NCBI GenBank assembly: GCA_030015575.1
Contig: CM057338.1
Coordinates: 827,258,353-827,322,352 of the forward strand
Reading direction: 5' to 3'
Length of the DNA stretch: 64,000 nucleotides
Source of the DNA: Agapanthus africanus
Taxonomy: Eukaryota; Streptophyta; Magnoliopsida; Asparagales; Amaryllidaceae
The notes beneath the pieces were generated by a model, which worked only from the letters and a program-made list of their open reading frames with translations, did not search any database and was not told where the DNA came from. Shown here one piece after another: positions 10,712 to 21,281 of this stretch (position 1 is its first letter; each line of letters starts with the position of its first letter). A program made the position numbers and the translations under genes.

Positions 10712-12902
10712 TGTTAGTTATATGTATGCCCTAGAGGCCATTACTGTATATGAGATGTACATTGTAGTGGATGCTTGGACATATATAGGAAGGAATTTCT
10801 TGCTCGACATGATAGTATGCTATCTGGTTACTCTTTATCTTAACATGTACACTGATTGTCTCTCTGTTACATGTTGGTAAAGCCCTTAGGATGCGTACTT
10901 GACTACCTAGATTATGATGGAGATCATACTAGTGGGACAAAGGTAGTCTGTGAGTACATCCTTTAATGTCCCTAGTCATGGGTGTATCGAGACGGGGCAT
11001 CGATATACCAGAGTAGACTAGCGTATAGCTTCTCGACCCATATAGATGGGCGATGGATGATCCCATATCCATTGGTGTTTGATATCAGAGATGATATACG
11101 GGTGCTCAGTGGAGACTGGGTACACTGGACAGACTCGCCGAGAACTCCCAGATGGTATTATACCTCACGTCAAATGGCAGTTCTCTGGTGACACTGGTAC
11201 AGGTTAGTCTGTTGACCCGAGATCGTCATAGACTCTTGTGTGATTTCCATTGTGCTTTGATTTCCACCTTACCACGTTCAAGAGGACGTGCAAAATGGTG
11301 GTTTTTGGGTACAGTCCCGAGTCACATGGAGGCAATGAGCGATAGGAGGGGTTTCGTCTCTCCCGGTATTGGGGTTGATATTGCGTTGTGCTCGATTGGC
11401 CAAAACAGGGAAGTCCCTGGCCAGGGTTGATTTAGAGATTTACTGGTAAGTGTTATCAGTAGTTTCTCGACCCGTTATGAGCCTCGTATCAGCATGACTT
11501 ATCGGTTATTTGGGTCTGACGTTTACCACCCCTAGACTGGATATGCGACATATCAGACGAGGAGACCGGACTGTACGGTAAGTGTTACTGATTGGATTCG
11601 CAGGAATATGAGCAGGCTTGCTTGTTGATCTTCTGATTGCTCAATACCCGGGTGGCCGTTACGTTTAGCATGCCTCTTGCGACTTGTAGGTGTTTGATAT
11701 GATCATCACCCACTGCCGGCGTATTAACGAGTCTTTAGAGTCCTACACAGAGGTTTCCTGGCTCAGGCGAAACGGAGTAGGAGCATATATGAGATATGTG
11801 CGGGACCGAGATTAATACGTTTATTTGATATCGTATTCTATTCTCGCGATTTGTATCATCGGTCCTTTATATGCGATATAGCCGGGTTATCGAATCAAGT
11901 GTTGATTCGATAAATTGATACAAGTGATATTAGTCGGTTATATGTAATATGACCGGATCATTAAATCATGTGTTGATTTAATGATTTAATGTATAATTAT
12001 GTATTTGATATATTACTTTACATTAACTAGTATTGTCTCACTTAAGATTGTTTTCTCACTTGATGTGCACATAGTGTATATGTGATATATACTTGTGTAC
12101 ATGTTTGTGTCATACTTGATGATACATGCAAACTTGGGTGCGTGTAAGACTTACACCATGCTTACTTATAATTGTGAGGTTTTATTTATTTTAAGTAAAT
12201 TCAAAATAGTGGCTTATTTTGTCATGGCATGAAGCTTCATGAAGCTTGGATTACCATTGACAAAGTCCATACATTTTGTTTTACTTAAGATATTTTTAAA
12301 CCAAACCATTAGAGTTAGCCATAGTTAAGTCTCTACAAGGGTTTAGTATATGATACTAACTCACCCATGGTTGCATTATTCACCACTTGATTTTCTTTAG
12401 TTCATTCTTCTTCTTCTTCATCTAAACCCAAAAGCTTTCTAGGTTTTTGGAAAATGGTGAAAATGAGTGAGAAAGTAAAATCTAAAGTGAGCCCACTTCC
12501 TATTTCATCATCATATACACTTGCTTGGGTATTACAGGATGTTCTCTTCACAAAGTTCATGACCTAGTGAAGGATTAGCTTGAGTTTGAGTCTCCTCGAC
12601 GTAGATCATTTTCGGCCTCGAAGACTACAAGCAAGCTTGTTCATTTCTCCGAGGGAACCCATACTAGAGTTCGGGAGATCCATGATCGCAGTGAAGGGAC
12701 GTCAACACGGAGCTTTAGAAGTAAAGGACCGGTCTACAAAGGTTATATTCCTCATTCACTTAGTGTAATGGTCGATTACATGTTCATATTGTCTATTTAC
12801 CCTAGCTTGATCCTAGCTTAGGATTGATTAGCACTTTAGAATTTTTAAATTTGGCATGGTAGTTGCTGTGAAAACCCAGTAGGGTGCTAAGGAATCCCAA
12901 CA
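10712..12902 (+). mobile_element. Angela-type copia solo LTR D
   Basis: Starts TGTTAGTTATATGTATGCCC and ends GGAATCCCAACA, 2191 bp. It is the same family as S1 and B's LTR but in the opposite orientation. Flanks CATTG (10707-10711) and CACGG (12903-12907) match at three of five bases, so the TSD is only weakly supported. The target reading (GGTGCTCATT ... GTGAGTACACCGG) continues across it as in the homologous LTR of H. Palindromes such as TTATCGAATCAA/TTGATTCGATAA occur near 11890. No gene. Confidence 0.83.
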
Positions 12903-13007
12903 CACGGGGGTGAGTACACCGGACGGACTCGTCGAGAACTTCCAGATGGTACTATACCTATCGTCAAGTGGAAGTTTTCAAGTGACATGAGTACAGATTA
13001 GTCTTTA

Positions 13008-13012
13008 GACCT
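13008..13012. repeat. TSD GACCT of Tat element F (left copy)
   Basis: GACCT precedes TGTTCCCTG at 13013, and GACCT follows GGGGAACA at 51705-51709. Joining the flanks restores a continuous copia LTR sequence, confirming F as a single insertion into C. Confidence 0.93.
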
Positions 13013-13062
13013 TGTTCCCTGATAAAATATCAGGAAATTTCCCAATGGGGTATCACGTGCTC

Positions 13063-13890
13063 ACACGTGACAAAGGGTCACATGCTGACACGTGATAGGT
13101 TCCTGTGATCTCTACTTTATAGAATTAAATTCTAGTCAAATAAAAATGTAACAAAACAGCTAAGGAAAGACCCCGATGGAGCATCACGTGCTCACATGTG
13201 ACCATGGGTCACGTGTAAACACGTGATGGGCTCTTAAGCCCTCCAAAATAATGAAAAGAATTAAATTCTAACTAGACAGGAGTCACGTGTCCACACATGA
13301 TAAGTCTTTAAACCCCCCTGGAAAGAATTAAATATAAAGTAAAATAGCAAGGAATACTCCAATAGGGTATCACGTGTCCACACGTGACCAGAGGTCACGT
13401 GCAGACACGTGATGGGTTCCTGTAATCTCTAAATTATAAAATGAAATTCTAGTCAAACAAAAATATAACAAAATATCAAGAAATACCGCAATGGGGTATC
13501 ACGTGCTCACACGTGACCAAAGGTCACGTGCTGACACGTGATGGTTTTCTGGGACTCTGTTATAATAAAATTAAATTCTAATCAAGCAAGCAATTAGTGG
13601 AGTCACGTGCCCCCACGTGACGGGCCTTTAAAGACACACTGAAGGAATTAAAAGATATAATAAAAAACTAAGGAAAAACCAAAATGGGGCATCACGTGCT
13701 CACACGTGACCAAGGGTCACGTGCTGACACGTGATGATCTTTAGTCCTTTAAAACAACAGAATTAAATTCTGGGTAAAATGTTAATCAAGGGGGGTCACG
13801 TGCCAACACGTGATGGGTGCCTAAACTCTTTTATTAATAGAATTAAATTCTATTTTAATGATCAAACAATGGGATCACGTGCCAACACGT
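13063..13890. promoter_or_regulatory. Array of about 25 CACGTG (G-box) hexamers in the F LTR
   Basis: By eye about 25 CACGTG hexamers lie in 830 bp, mostly in pairs such as TCACGTGCTCACACGTGA (two palindromes with centres about 12 bp apart), recurring every 80-160 bp. CACGTG is the core site for plant bHLH and bZIP factors. The array lies upstream of the LTR TATA box, where an enhancer would act. The 3' LTR repeats the arrangement (48060-48890). Regulatory function is an inference. Confidence 0.6.
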
Positions 13891-14241
13891 GATAGGCTTT
13901 TATGCCTTCTGGACTAATAAAATTAAATTCTAATTAAGGGAAATCAAAAACATTAATATTTTCCTAGATCTTTCCAAACAGAAGGATTATGCTCTGTAAA
14001 ATGGGACACCATTGGATTAAAAATCCAATGGAGATTAAAAATCACCAATTTATGGAAAGATTTTATACAAGGAAAGATTTCCCTGAAATTCACCAAGAAT
14101 AACAAACAGAATATCTTCTGGATTAAAAATTCAATGGTGAATTAAATTCACTAAGAGATCTAAAAGATCATGTTAGTTACAAAAACAAACAAAATCTTTC
14201 AATGAAAGATTCACTAAAAAAATTGATTCGTTTCCTTCTCT

Positions 14242-14249
14242 TATAAATA
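14242..14249 (+). promoter_or_regulatory. TATA box of the F 5' LTR
   Basis: TATAAATA follows a C/T-rich stretch and precedes GGAGCCAAGAAGAG. The same box is at 49240-49247 in the 3' LTR. It is the best candidate for the start of the genomic RNA, which would then begin near 14275. Confidence 0.65.
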
Positions 14250-14329
14250 GGAGCCAAGAAGAGAAGAGGGGGGATGGATTTTTGAATCTTGGAACTTTGA
14301 TTTTCGGAAGAAAAACAACAACAGAGAGG

Positions 14330-14970
14330 AAAGAGAGGAGAATTTAATTCTCAAGAGAGAAAAGAATTTCCTTTCAAAGAAAAGAAATCCTAGGTGAGAA
14401 AGGGGAAAGAGATCTAAGCTCCATAAAATAAAAGAGAATTTAATTCTCAATCTAAGAATTTAACTCTTCTGAACAAGAAGTTAGTTCTTCCTTTGGTTGA
14501 AGATCTGCAGAAGCATATCTCCCCACAGGTTGAGAATTTAATTCTCATCGGGGAGATTCTGCCATGCAGATCCAAAACTTAGAGAGAGAATTTAAGTTTA
14601 AGGAATGTAATTCCCCTAAATTCATAGGAATTTAATTCCTCAAAATGAAACTAGGGTTTAACCCTATATGAGAATTTAATTCTCCCAAATTCACAGGAAT
14701 TTAATTCCTCCAAGATTAAATTAGAGTTTAACCCTATATGAGAATTTAATTCTCCCAAATTCACAGGAATTTAATTCCTCCAAGATGAAATTAGGGTTCA
14801 ACCCTGCATGAGAATTCAATTCTCCCAAATTCATAGGAATTTAATTCCTCCAAGACAGAACTAGGGTTTAACCCTATTTGAGAATTTAATTCTTCCACAT
14901 AAATAAGAATTTAACTACCCTAAAAACATAATTAGGGTTTAACCCTACAGAGAATTTAATTCTTAAAATA
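14330..14970. repeat. Lattice of short palindromes in the F LTR
   Basis: GAGAATTTAATTCTC and AGGAATTTAATTCCT alternate about every 25-50 bp, mixed with AGGGTTTAACCCT. Each is a near-perfect palindrome of 13-15 bp and at least a dozen occur. Longer units of about 85 bp repeat near 14655, 14735 and 14820. The same arrangement is in the 3' LTR (49330-49960). It lies just downstream of the TATA box, so the RNA leader would contain it. Confidence 0.85.
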
Positions 14971-15929
14971 AAGGGACTTGAAAGATCTCCATGCACGTAA
15001 AAAACTTGGTCACGTGATGACACGTGACTCCAATCCTCAGTGATCAGAAAAGAAAGAATAAAACTAGGTCACGTGCCCCCACGTGCCCCCTGAAAAGATC
15101 CTCCGAAATAAGAAGGAATTAACCCAGAGGCAATGCCTCACGTGCTCCCATGCGACCTCCAAAACAAAGAGAACAAAGGCAAAGGCAGATTCTAATTAGG
15201 GAGCCCTCACGTGACCCCTAATAAACACCTTAATAAATCAGCGCATGAGTGCCTATCACGTGCCCACACGTGATGGCCGTGAAAACTAAAAGTGTTTAAC
15301 ACTTATTTGCAAATTTAAGAATAGAACAAAAGAAGACCGGTCCCCTCCTTCAGAGGCATCACATGGCCCCACGTGACTAATCCAATTTTAGTGTTTAACA
15401 CTACCAGAGCGTTTTGTCCTTAGTGTTTAACACACGTGGGAACACGTGACCCTCAAATATATGTTATTGTTTAACACTATATTCAAATCAACCCTAGCCT
15501 AAATTGGCTAAGTCCTTCAGAGGCAAGACTTCTTTTTTTACTGAGTCTCAAGTACATCCCTGCCTTCCAAAATTGAACATCCTATATGGGATATGAGTGC
15601 TCAGCACTCAACAAAAGATAAAATGTTGTCAGAACCCCAGTTTAGTATTGCCAAATAATGGGGGGGTTGAACCCAGACAAATGTTTAAAGGTCCAACAAA
15701 GGGCCAACATTTCAAACTTAATTGGACTTAGCCCAAATTGGCCATAAGTCCTCAATTCAGATTTAACCGAGCCAATGTGCTCATAATCTAATTAATTGAT
15801 CTTAGTTCCAAATTGGACTACAGATCTCCCAATCAACTTTGGTTCAAGGGTACATCTCCGAACTCCTCTGATATTTGTCGTTGTAATCCTTCAACGTCTT
15901 CAGAGAGGTGACGGGTCCCGACAACCACA

Positions 15930-16130
15930 CATTTCATAGACTATGACGTCTTTAAACTGGACTGTGGGGTCCTTAAATTCATGGACTATGATGTCCTTAA
16001 CCTTGACTGTGAGGTTTTTAAACTCACAGACTATGATGTCCTTAACCTGGACTGAGATGTCCTTAAACTAACATTGGACCACCATGTCCTTAAACTGGTA
16101 ATCGACCATAATGTCCCTAAACTAAACAAT
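15930..16130. repeat. Short tandem repeat CTATGATGTCCTTAA in the F LTR
   Basis: Units such as GACTATGATGTCCTTAACCT and GACCACCATGTCCTTAAACT recur about every 35-50 bp. Copies are at 50955-51140 in the 3' LTR, and an expanded version lies in the E LTR (58080-58550). No coding signal. Confidence 0.8.
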
Positions 16131-16687
16131 AGAGCCCAAATGCTCTCTTGTTGGATCTAAACGATCCCGTTAAGTTGATCTTAGTCTAAAATTAGACTAA
16201 CGTATCCTTAACAAGCGTTTAAGTTGATCTTAGTCTCAAATGAGATTAACGTATCCTTAAACCCAACCCCGAAACCCAAATTTAAGAAAATACGGATTTG
16301 GACTAATCCACGCCCTACGGGCGACAACATAAATTAGTCTCCGTATACAATCCACGGGCAACCAAAAAACAAAACAAACACCCACGACACGAAGTGACCA
16401 TCTGGAGAAGAAGAAAGTGGTTACCGCTATGCGGTAGCGTAATTAACTGCAGGGGCTTGCGCCTGCAGGGAAGAGCGTCCCCACAATCAAAAACCCCTCA
16501 AATGAGGGGGAATCCGATGAAGTCTGCTACATCGGCCGCATCCATTTAAACCTTCGATACATGGTGTCATAAATCAACTTGGCATCTTCGGAGAGGTAGA
16601 CGGATAGCATCAATTAGCATCTGCCCACGGAATTCAGGCCCCGACGTCCCAACGTCCCGGTCGCGTCTTTCGGCGGGGAACAGATTC

Positions 16688-16706
16688 TGGCACGCCCGGT
16701 GGGACC
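16688..16706 (+). other. Primer-binding site of element F
   Basis: TGGCACGCCCGGTGGGACC lies five bases after the LTR end. It starts with TGG, complementary to the CCA end of a tRNA, as expected for a retrotransposon minus-strand primer site. I cannot assign the tRNA with confidence. Confidence 0.75.
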
Positions 16707-16837
16707 TTTTCCTCTTTCCACTCCACACTACGTATGTCGTGTTTCGCGAACGAATCGCGGTTTGTTATGGTTGCCCCTAGATTCAAGGTACTATGATTTG
16801 GTGTCTTGCTCCGTGCAGAAAAAAAGAAAGAACATCA

Positions 16838-18051
16838 ATGGCTTCAACCTGCACTAACTGCAACTGCAACTCTCGCTCCGTCCCGTCTGGAGGAGTGACT
16901 TACGGGCCCCAAGCAGCCTCTATCTTCGCTGTGCCGGTGGAACAGGTCACTCAGGCCACCACTGGATTGTTCTTCGGGACCATGCTCCCGCCAACGAGCT
17001 TCAGCGCTCCTGTACCAACACAAGAAGCTCAGAACAAGTCGGTCTTTGATCGGCTTACAACTACTGCGGCCCCTCTCAACGGGTCGCCCAAATCCAACGC
17101 TTCAGTCTTTGATAGACTAGGCCAAAGCTCAGTTGGGCCCATGAAGAAGCTCGCGATACCAGAAAGGGTTATCCTAAAAAGGATAGCCATCCCTGCTCCC
17201 GAAGTCGTCAAGGCGGCTTCCCCTACAAAGGGGCCGGTCTTCACAAGACTGACTATTTCAGCTCCTGTTCCCGATGAAATCATCAAGGTTGCTTCCCCTA
17301 CCCGGATGTCTGTCTTCGATAGGTTGGCCACCCCCACTTAGCGGACATCAGTCTTCAATAGGTTGACAACGGCAACTTCTGACCAACACAGGGGGCATGA
17401 GGGAGTCACCCTTATGGCCGAGGCAATCCCATCCGCACGACATGCTCGCCGTCGTCACTGGCGCCGAGTAAGAAAGGCTGGGGGCAACTCCCCTTCTGGA
17501 CTAACTCCGCCAGCTCCCATGGTGGAAATCAATACTGCTGTTCCAACTGGGAATAGCTTTGAACCGCTTAGGAGGGTTCACAAGAACTCTCTGACCACCG
17601 TACTGAAAAGATCTCCTCCACCCGTAGAGAATGTTACAGAAACGAAGCCGGAGCAGCCCCCTCAGCAGCTGTCCTCTAAAATTTACAAAGTTTGGTGACA
17701 GGTTCAAGGGTCGGTGATTGACCAAGACTATTCTCGCCGGCCAAAGAAGCTCAAAGCTCAGCAAGAAAAGAGCCATCTCAAGGTACCACAAAAGATGTTA
17801 TCCATCTGGGTGTCCGCTGCAACGGCTTCCTCAACGTCAACCGCTCAAAAAAGAAGGAGGCCAGAGAAAGCCCCTGTGTCCGCGACGAACCGCAGAGACA
17901 CCGAACCTAAACGCCCCATGTCTGGGGCATGATGATACATACTGTTTATATGGCTTCCGGAAAAGAAGAAAGCCGTGCTTCTACGGGTCATCGACCGCTT
18001 ATCAGGTCGATAACGGAGGCTCAGGAACAACAGCAGTAGAAGCTTCAGGAG
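16838..18051 (+). pseudogene. N-terminal gag region (VFDRL-repeat protein) of element F
   Basis: Starts MASTCTNCNCNSR; the ATG at 16838 is preferred over the in-frame ATG at 16793 because the extra residues look like leader. It stays in one frame to 17932 with stops at 17339-17341 and 17696-17698. Five repeats with the core SVFDRL or a variant (near 17040, 17105, 17236, 17309, 17347) alternate with Pro/Ala-rich spacers, followed by a basic region (ARRRHWRRVRK). Repeated VFDRL motifs are known to me from plant gypsy polyproteins, but I cannot state a function. It may be part of gag or a separate upstream ORF as in Ogre elements. Confidence 0.6.
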
Positions 18052-19457
18052 ATGCTGACTGCAATGGCTGCACTTACTGGGCCAAAAGAAAATCCAGAGA
18101 CCTCGGAGCAGCGTCGTGAACAAGAAACTGATACCGAGTTCCTCCGAAGAATGCTCGAGAGGAAAGAAAAAGAGGCTGCGAAACAGGCATCCAATATAAA
18201 ACGAATGGTTCTCTTGTTCCAAAACATGGCTGGGATGATATTACAGCCGGAACCTCCAGCTGAAGACCCCCTATCATCATTGAAGACGACAAAAGGGAGA
18301 CATCGAACCCTCCTCCGGCTCTTTCAGCAGCCAAAGAGGAAACCATCTCCAAGGCCGCTCTGGATGACTATATTGCTCTGCAAATACGAGCTCACCAGGC
18401 GAATGAAGCGGCCAGCCAAATTGTTAAAATTGGGCGACCATATCCAGGCTGGTATGACCAAATAAAGTACCCGCCGGGATATACGATCCCTAAATTTCAT
18501 ATATATAAAGGGACGAGCAATCCCCACTAGCATGTCGCCCAGTTCAGGGCTCTATGTGGTAACACCGGAGGCGATGATAAACTGCTACTTCGCCAGTTCG
18601 TCGGCAGCTTGTCGGAGACGGCATTCGAGTGGTATTCTGAACTTCCAAACGACTCGGTCAAGACTTTTGCAAAGATGGAACTACTGTTTACGCAGAGATT
18701 CACGAGCGCTAGCGAGCGTACCCCGATTACCGCATTAATTAATACCGGGGTGAAGCCAAGTGAAACTTGTGTACAATACGCAATACGGTGGCGAAATTTA
18801 TGGTCAAAATGTGAACAGCGCATCGAGGAAGCGCCGGCAGTGGGCATGTTTGTGGGCACTCTGGACTCTCAGGCAACTATTTCCTAATTCATGATGTTCT
18901 TCAAGCCGACCACATTCCAAGCCTTGATAGACAAGCTGGCCCAGATGAACCAGATGGGTCATAGACCGTCTCCTCCGAACCCGGAGCTGCTGAACGAAAA
19001 GGGTAAAGGGAAGGCGACATTCGTTGCGAATACTCAACAGCAGCCCAGTGCCCCAAAACTAACGGATCAACTGGAAGAGAGACGGCGATACTATAATGAG
19101 AAAATGAAGCGCCCTTATTCGTTCCCTCGGGACAAAACGAAGAGACTGTTCGAACTGGCGATGTGCAACAGGCTCATCAATCTGCCGAATCCAAAACGAC
19201 CACTGCAACCCGGCAAGACTAATAGTCCCAATTATTGCCCTTACCATCAAACAGTAAGCCATCAAATTGAAGATTTCTTCGTCTTTAAGGGTTGGATCGA
19301 GGACCAATACCAACAAGGCAAGTTTGCGCTGTCTGAGAAGTAGAAAGTAAGCCCACCACAACCGCACACTCCTAAGAAGACAGACACACCGGGGGCATCA
19401 TGCTCTTTTGTTGAAGAAGCTCCGTGGGAAATTGCTCTTTCTGCCAAAACAAAAAGA
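18052..19457 (+). pseudogene. Gag core (Retrotrans_gag) with first zinc-knuckle-like module, element F
   Basis: Gag packages the RNA into virus-like particles. A charged helix (FLRRMLERKEKEAAKQ) shifts frame near 18268 in a C run and continues as ALDDYIALQIRAHQANEAAS. The gag core follows: RPYPGWYDQIKYPPGYTIPK, LLLRQFVGSLSETAFEWYSE, VKTFAKMELLFTQRF. A C-terminal module has PYSFPRDKTKRLFEL and CPYHQTVSHQIEDFFVFKGW, a zinc-knuckle-like Cys-His pattern. In-frame stops are at 18528, 18885 and 19341. All but the N-terminal part is in the protease frame. Confidence 0.8.
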
Positions 19458-20900
19458 ATGCTGAAAGATCTCCACACATACCCGGCAATCAAATGGAAGA
19501 ATCCGCTGGAACCCGAGATTATTAAGAGAATGCTGAAACCGCGCCCAACTTCAAAAATTGGTGGTGATGGTCAAAGTGCTCACACCCAGCTGTCAAAATC
19601 TTCGAAGAAGAAGAAGAAATCCAAGAAGCTCGTGAAGCCTGGTGACAGGCACACGGACCTGCAAAAGCAGATTGACGCGCTGGAAGAGTATAACCAGAAG
19701 GCGCGGACTCCAGTCACACTCCAAGAATTTCTCAGCCATGTCCTTGAGGACGAAGGTGATGACAATGGAGAAGACACGTCAGATGAGTCTGAAGATTATG
19801 TGGCAAGTTGCCATGTGATCTCTCACTCGTCAATAAACGATGAGGAAGCTCCTTACACACAGAAACTGAGGGCAGATCCTGAGCCGGAAATTCTAGAATC
19901 ATCAGATGAAATGATTGATGCATTCCTGAACGAAGCCCATCTGAAAAGCAAAACTGACCGAGAGCGCGAACTGGCCATATTTGAAAAAGCCAGACGCCGG
20001 CGATTAGACGAAAGCATGAAGACACTTCCGCGAAATCAAAGTACTTCTGCCGTCAGCAAAAATAGAGTCAAGATGAGAAAAAGGTTCGCTAGACCCCTGT
20101 CAATAGGGATAAAGCTGCCGGCATTCAAAGAGGATACTCACGGCAGGATACACCTTGATGAAGCAAACATACATCCTAACTTTTGCTTGTATCATCAGAA
20201 GATCGCACACCCTACTGAAGAGTGCAATGCCTTTAAGAATTGGTGGCAAGGATACGTTGCCCACCGACAACACGTCCAGCGAAGAAAGCGCAAGTCTCGT
20301 TGGGAGTAGAAAAACGTGGCAAATGAGCGAGAAAGAACAACCGGCAACTGTCACATGGTTGATTCTGGAAGATCGCAAGTGCTCACTTTCGGGAGCGACT
20401 CTGATGAAGAAATGACACTTGGCCCTCTCTTCAAAGAATCCACCTCAGGAAAGGAGGAAGAACCGAAGAGCTGTGAGAACATTCAGCTGCGCAATCGCAC
20501 GCTACCTGAAAAGAATCTCGGACCTGCAAATAAGGGATCCAATAAAAAGGATAAGGAGAAAGAAAAGGTCCCTGAGGATATCGCCCTTGATGATCAAGCC
20601 GTCGAAGAGCTGACAGCCAAGGACCCGCCCAAGAAAAATAAGGTGGACTATAATGTTCTGGCACACCTGAGGAAGATCCCCTCACAGCTAAGCATTCTCG
20701 ACGCCCTTTTGTTATCCAAAGAGGCGAGAGATTCTTTGATCAAGGCGTTACAAGAGCCTGAACAGTTCCAAGCTTTCCTCGCCGAAGAAAAGATGAAGGA
20801 CGAGCTGGAAGAAGTGCACACAGCCGATATCACCTTCGGCGATGAAGATCTCCTCCTCGGGACGTGCGAGCATAACCGTCCCTTTTATGTCTCCGGATAA
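19458..20900 (+). pseudogene. Gag C-terminal region with second zinc-knuckle-like module, element F
   Basis: A Lys-rich start (SSKKKKKSKKLVKPGD) leads to a predicted coil, an acidic stretch (EDEGDDNGEDTSDESEDY), and RERELAIFEKARRRRLDESM. The second module is CLYHQKIAHPTEECNAFKNW (about 20181-20240). After a stop at 20307-20309 comes a Lys/Glu-rich linker and then LAHLRKIPSQLSILDALLLS and TFGDEDLLLG with HNRPFYVSG, the block that usually precedes the protease in Tat elements. TAA at 20898-20900 is in frame. Apart from these stops the frame is open across 1.4 kb. Confidence 0.7.
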
Positions 20901-21281
20901 TGCCATGATATTAAGATCGGTAAGATCCTGGTCGATAGTGGGTCCTCCGTCAATCTCCTCAATGTGAAAGTATTGAAGGAAATCTGCATGAGCGTTCAAC
21001 ACCTCGCTCGGGATAAAATCACTATCTCCGGGTTCGACTCCCAGTCATCACGGACGCTTGGGTCTGTAATATTGACACTACGCTTTGGGCTGCTTGTCAC
21101 GGACATTAAGTTTCATGTCATTGACGCCAAGACATGCTACAATGCTTTGCTCGGCCGGCCTTGGTTACACGAGTACAATATCATCCCTTCTACACAATAT
21201 CAGTGTATGAAGTACTTCAAAGATGGTCTCGTGTATACCGTAACAGGGGAGCTGAACCCTTTCTCCGTGAACGAAGTCTGA
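20901..21281 (+). pseudogene. Aspartic protease domain of element F
   Basis: The retropepsin-like protease that cleaves the polyprotein. The active-site motif is ILVDSGSSVNLLNVKVL (near 20925-20975). Flap and C-terminal motifs (TISGFDSQSS, KFHVIDAKTCYNALLGRPWL) follow. The catalytic Asp is kept. It is in the same frame as gag and ends at a TGA at 21279-21281. Confidence 0.85.

Larger units (their letters stand above)
13013..16682 (+). repeat. 5' LTR of element F
   Basis: Begins TGTTCCCTGATAAAATATCA and ends GGCGGGGAACA. It pairs with 48012-51704 over its full length. In order: an array of paired CACGTG hexamers (13063-13890), a TATA box (14242-14249), a lattice of AATT-centred palindromes (14330-14970), more CACGTG and GTGTTTAACAC palindromes (15000-15480), a short tandem repeat (15930-16130) and a conserved U5-like end with GTATACAATCCACGGGC, shared with element E. 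Differences from the 3' copy include short deletions near 15215 and 15432. No coding potential. Confidence 0.95.

Noticed and set aside
10982-12768. ORFs of 60-92 codons on the plus strand
   Set aside because: They fall in solo LTR D, whose homologues elsewhere in the window do not keep these frames.
16688-16706. Naming the tRNA that primes element F
   Set aside because: The site looks right but I could not match the complement to a specific plant tRNA from memory; a search of tRNA 3' ends would settle it.
16793-16837. Upstream in-frame ATG as start of the F gag region
   Set aside because: The 15 extra residues are Lys/Arg-rich leader next to a possible acceptor TCCGTGCAG; the ATG at 16838 gives a cleaner start. 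Not certain.
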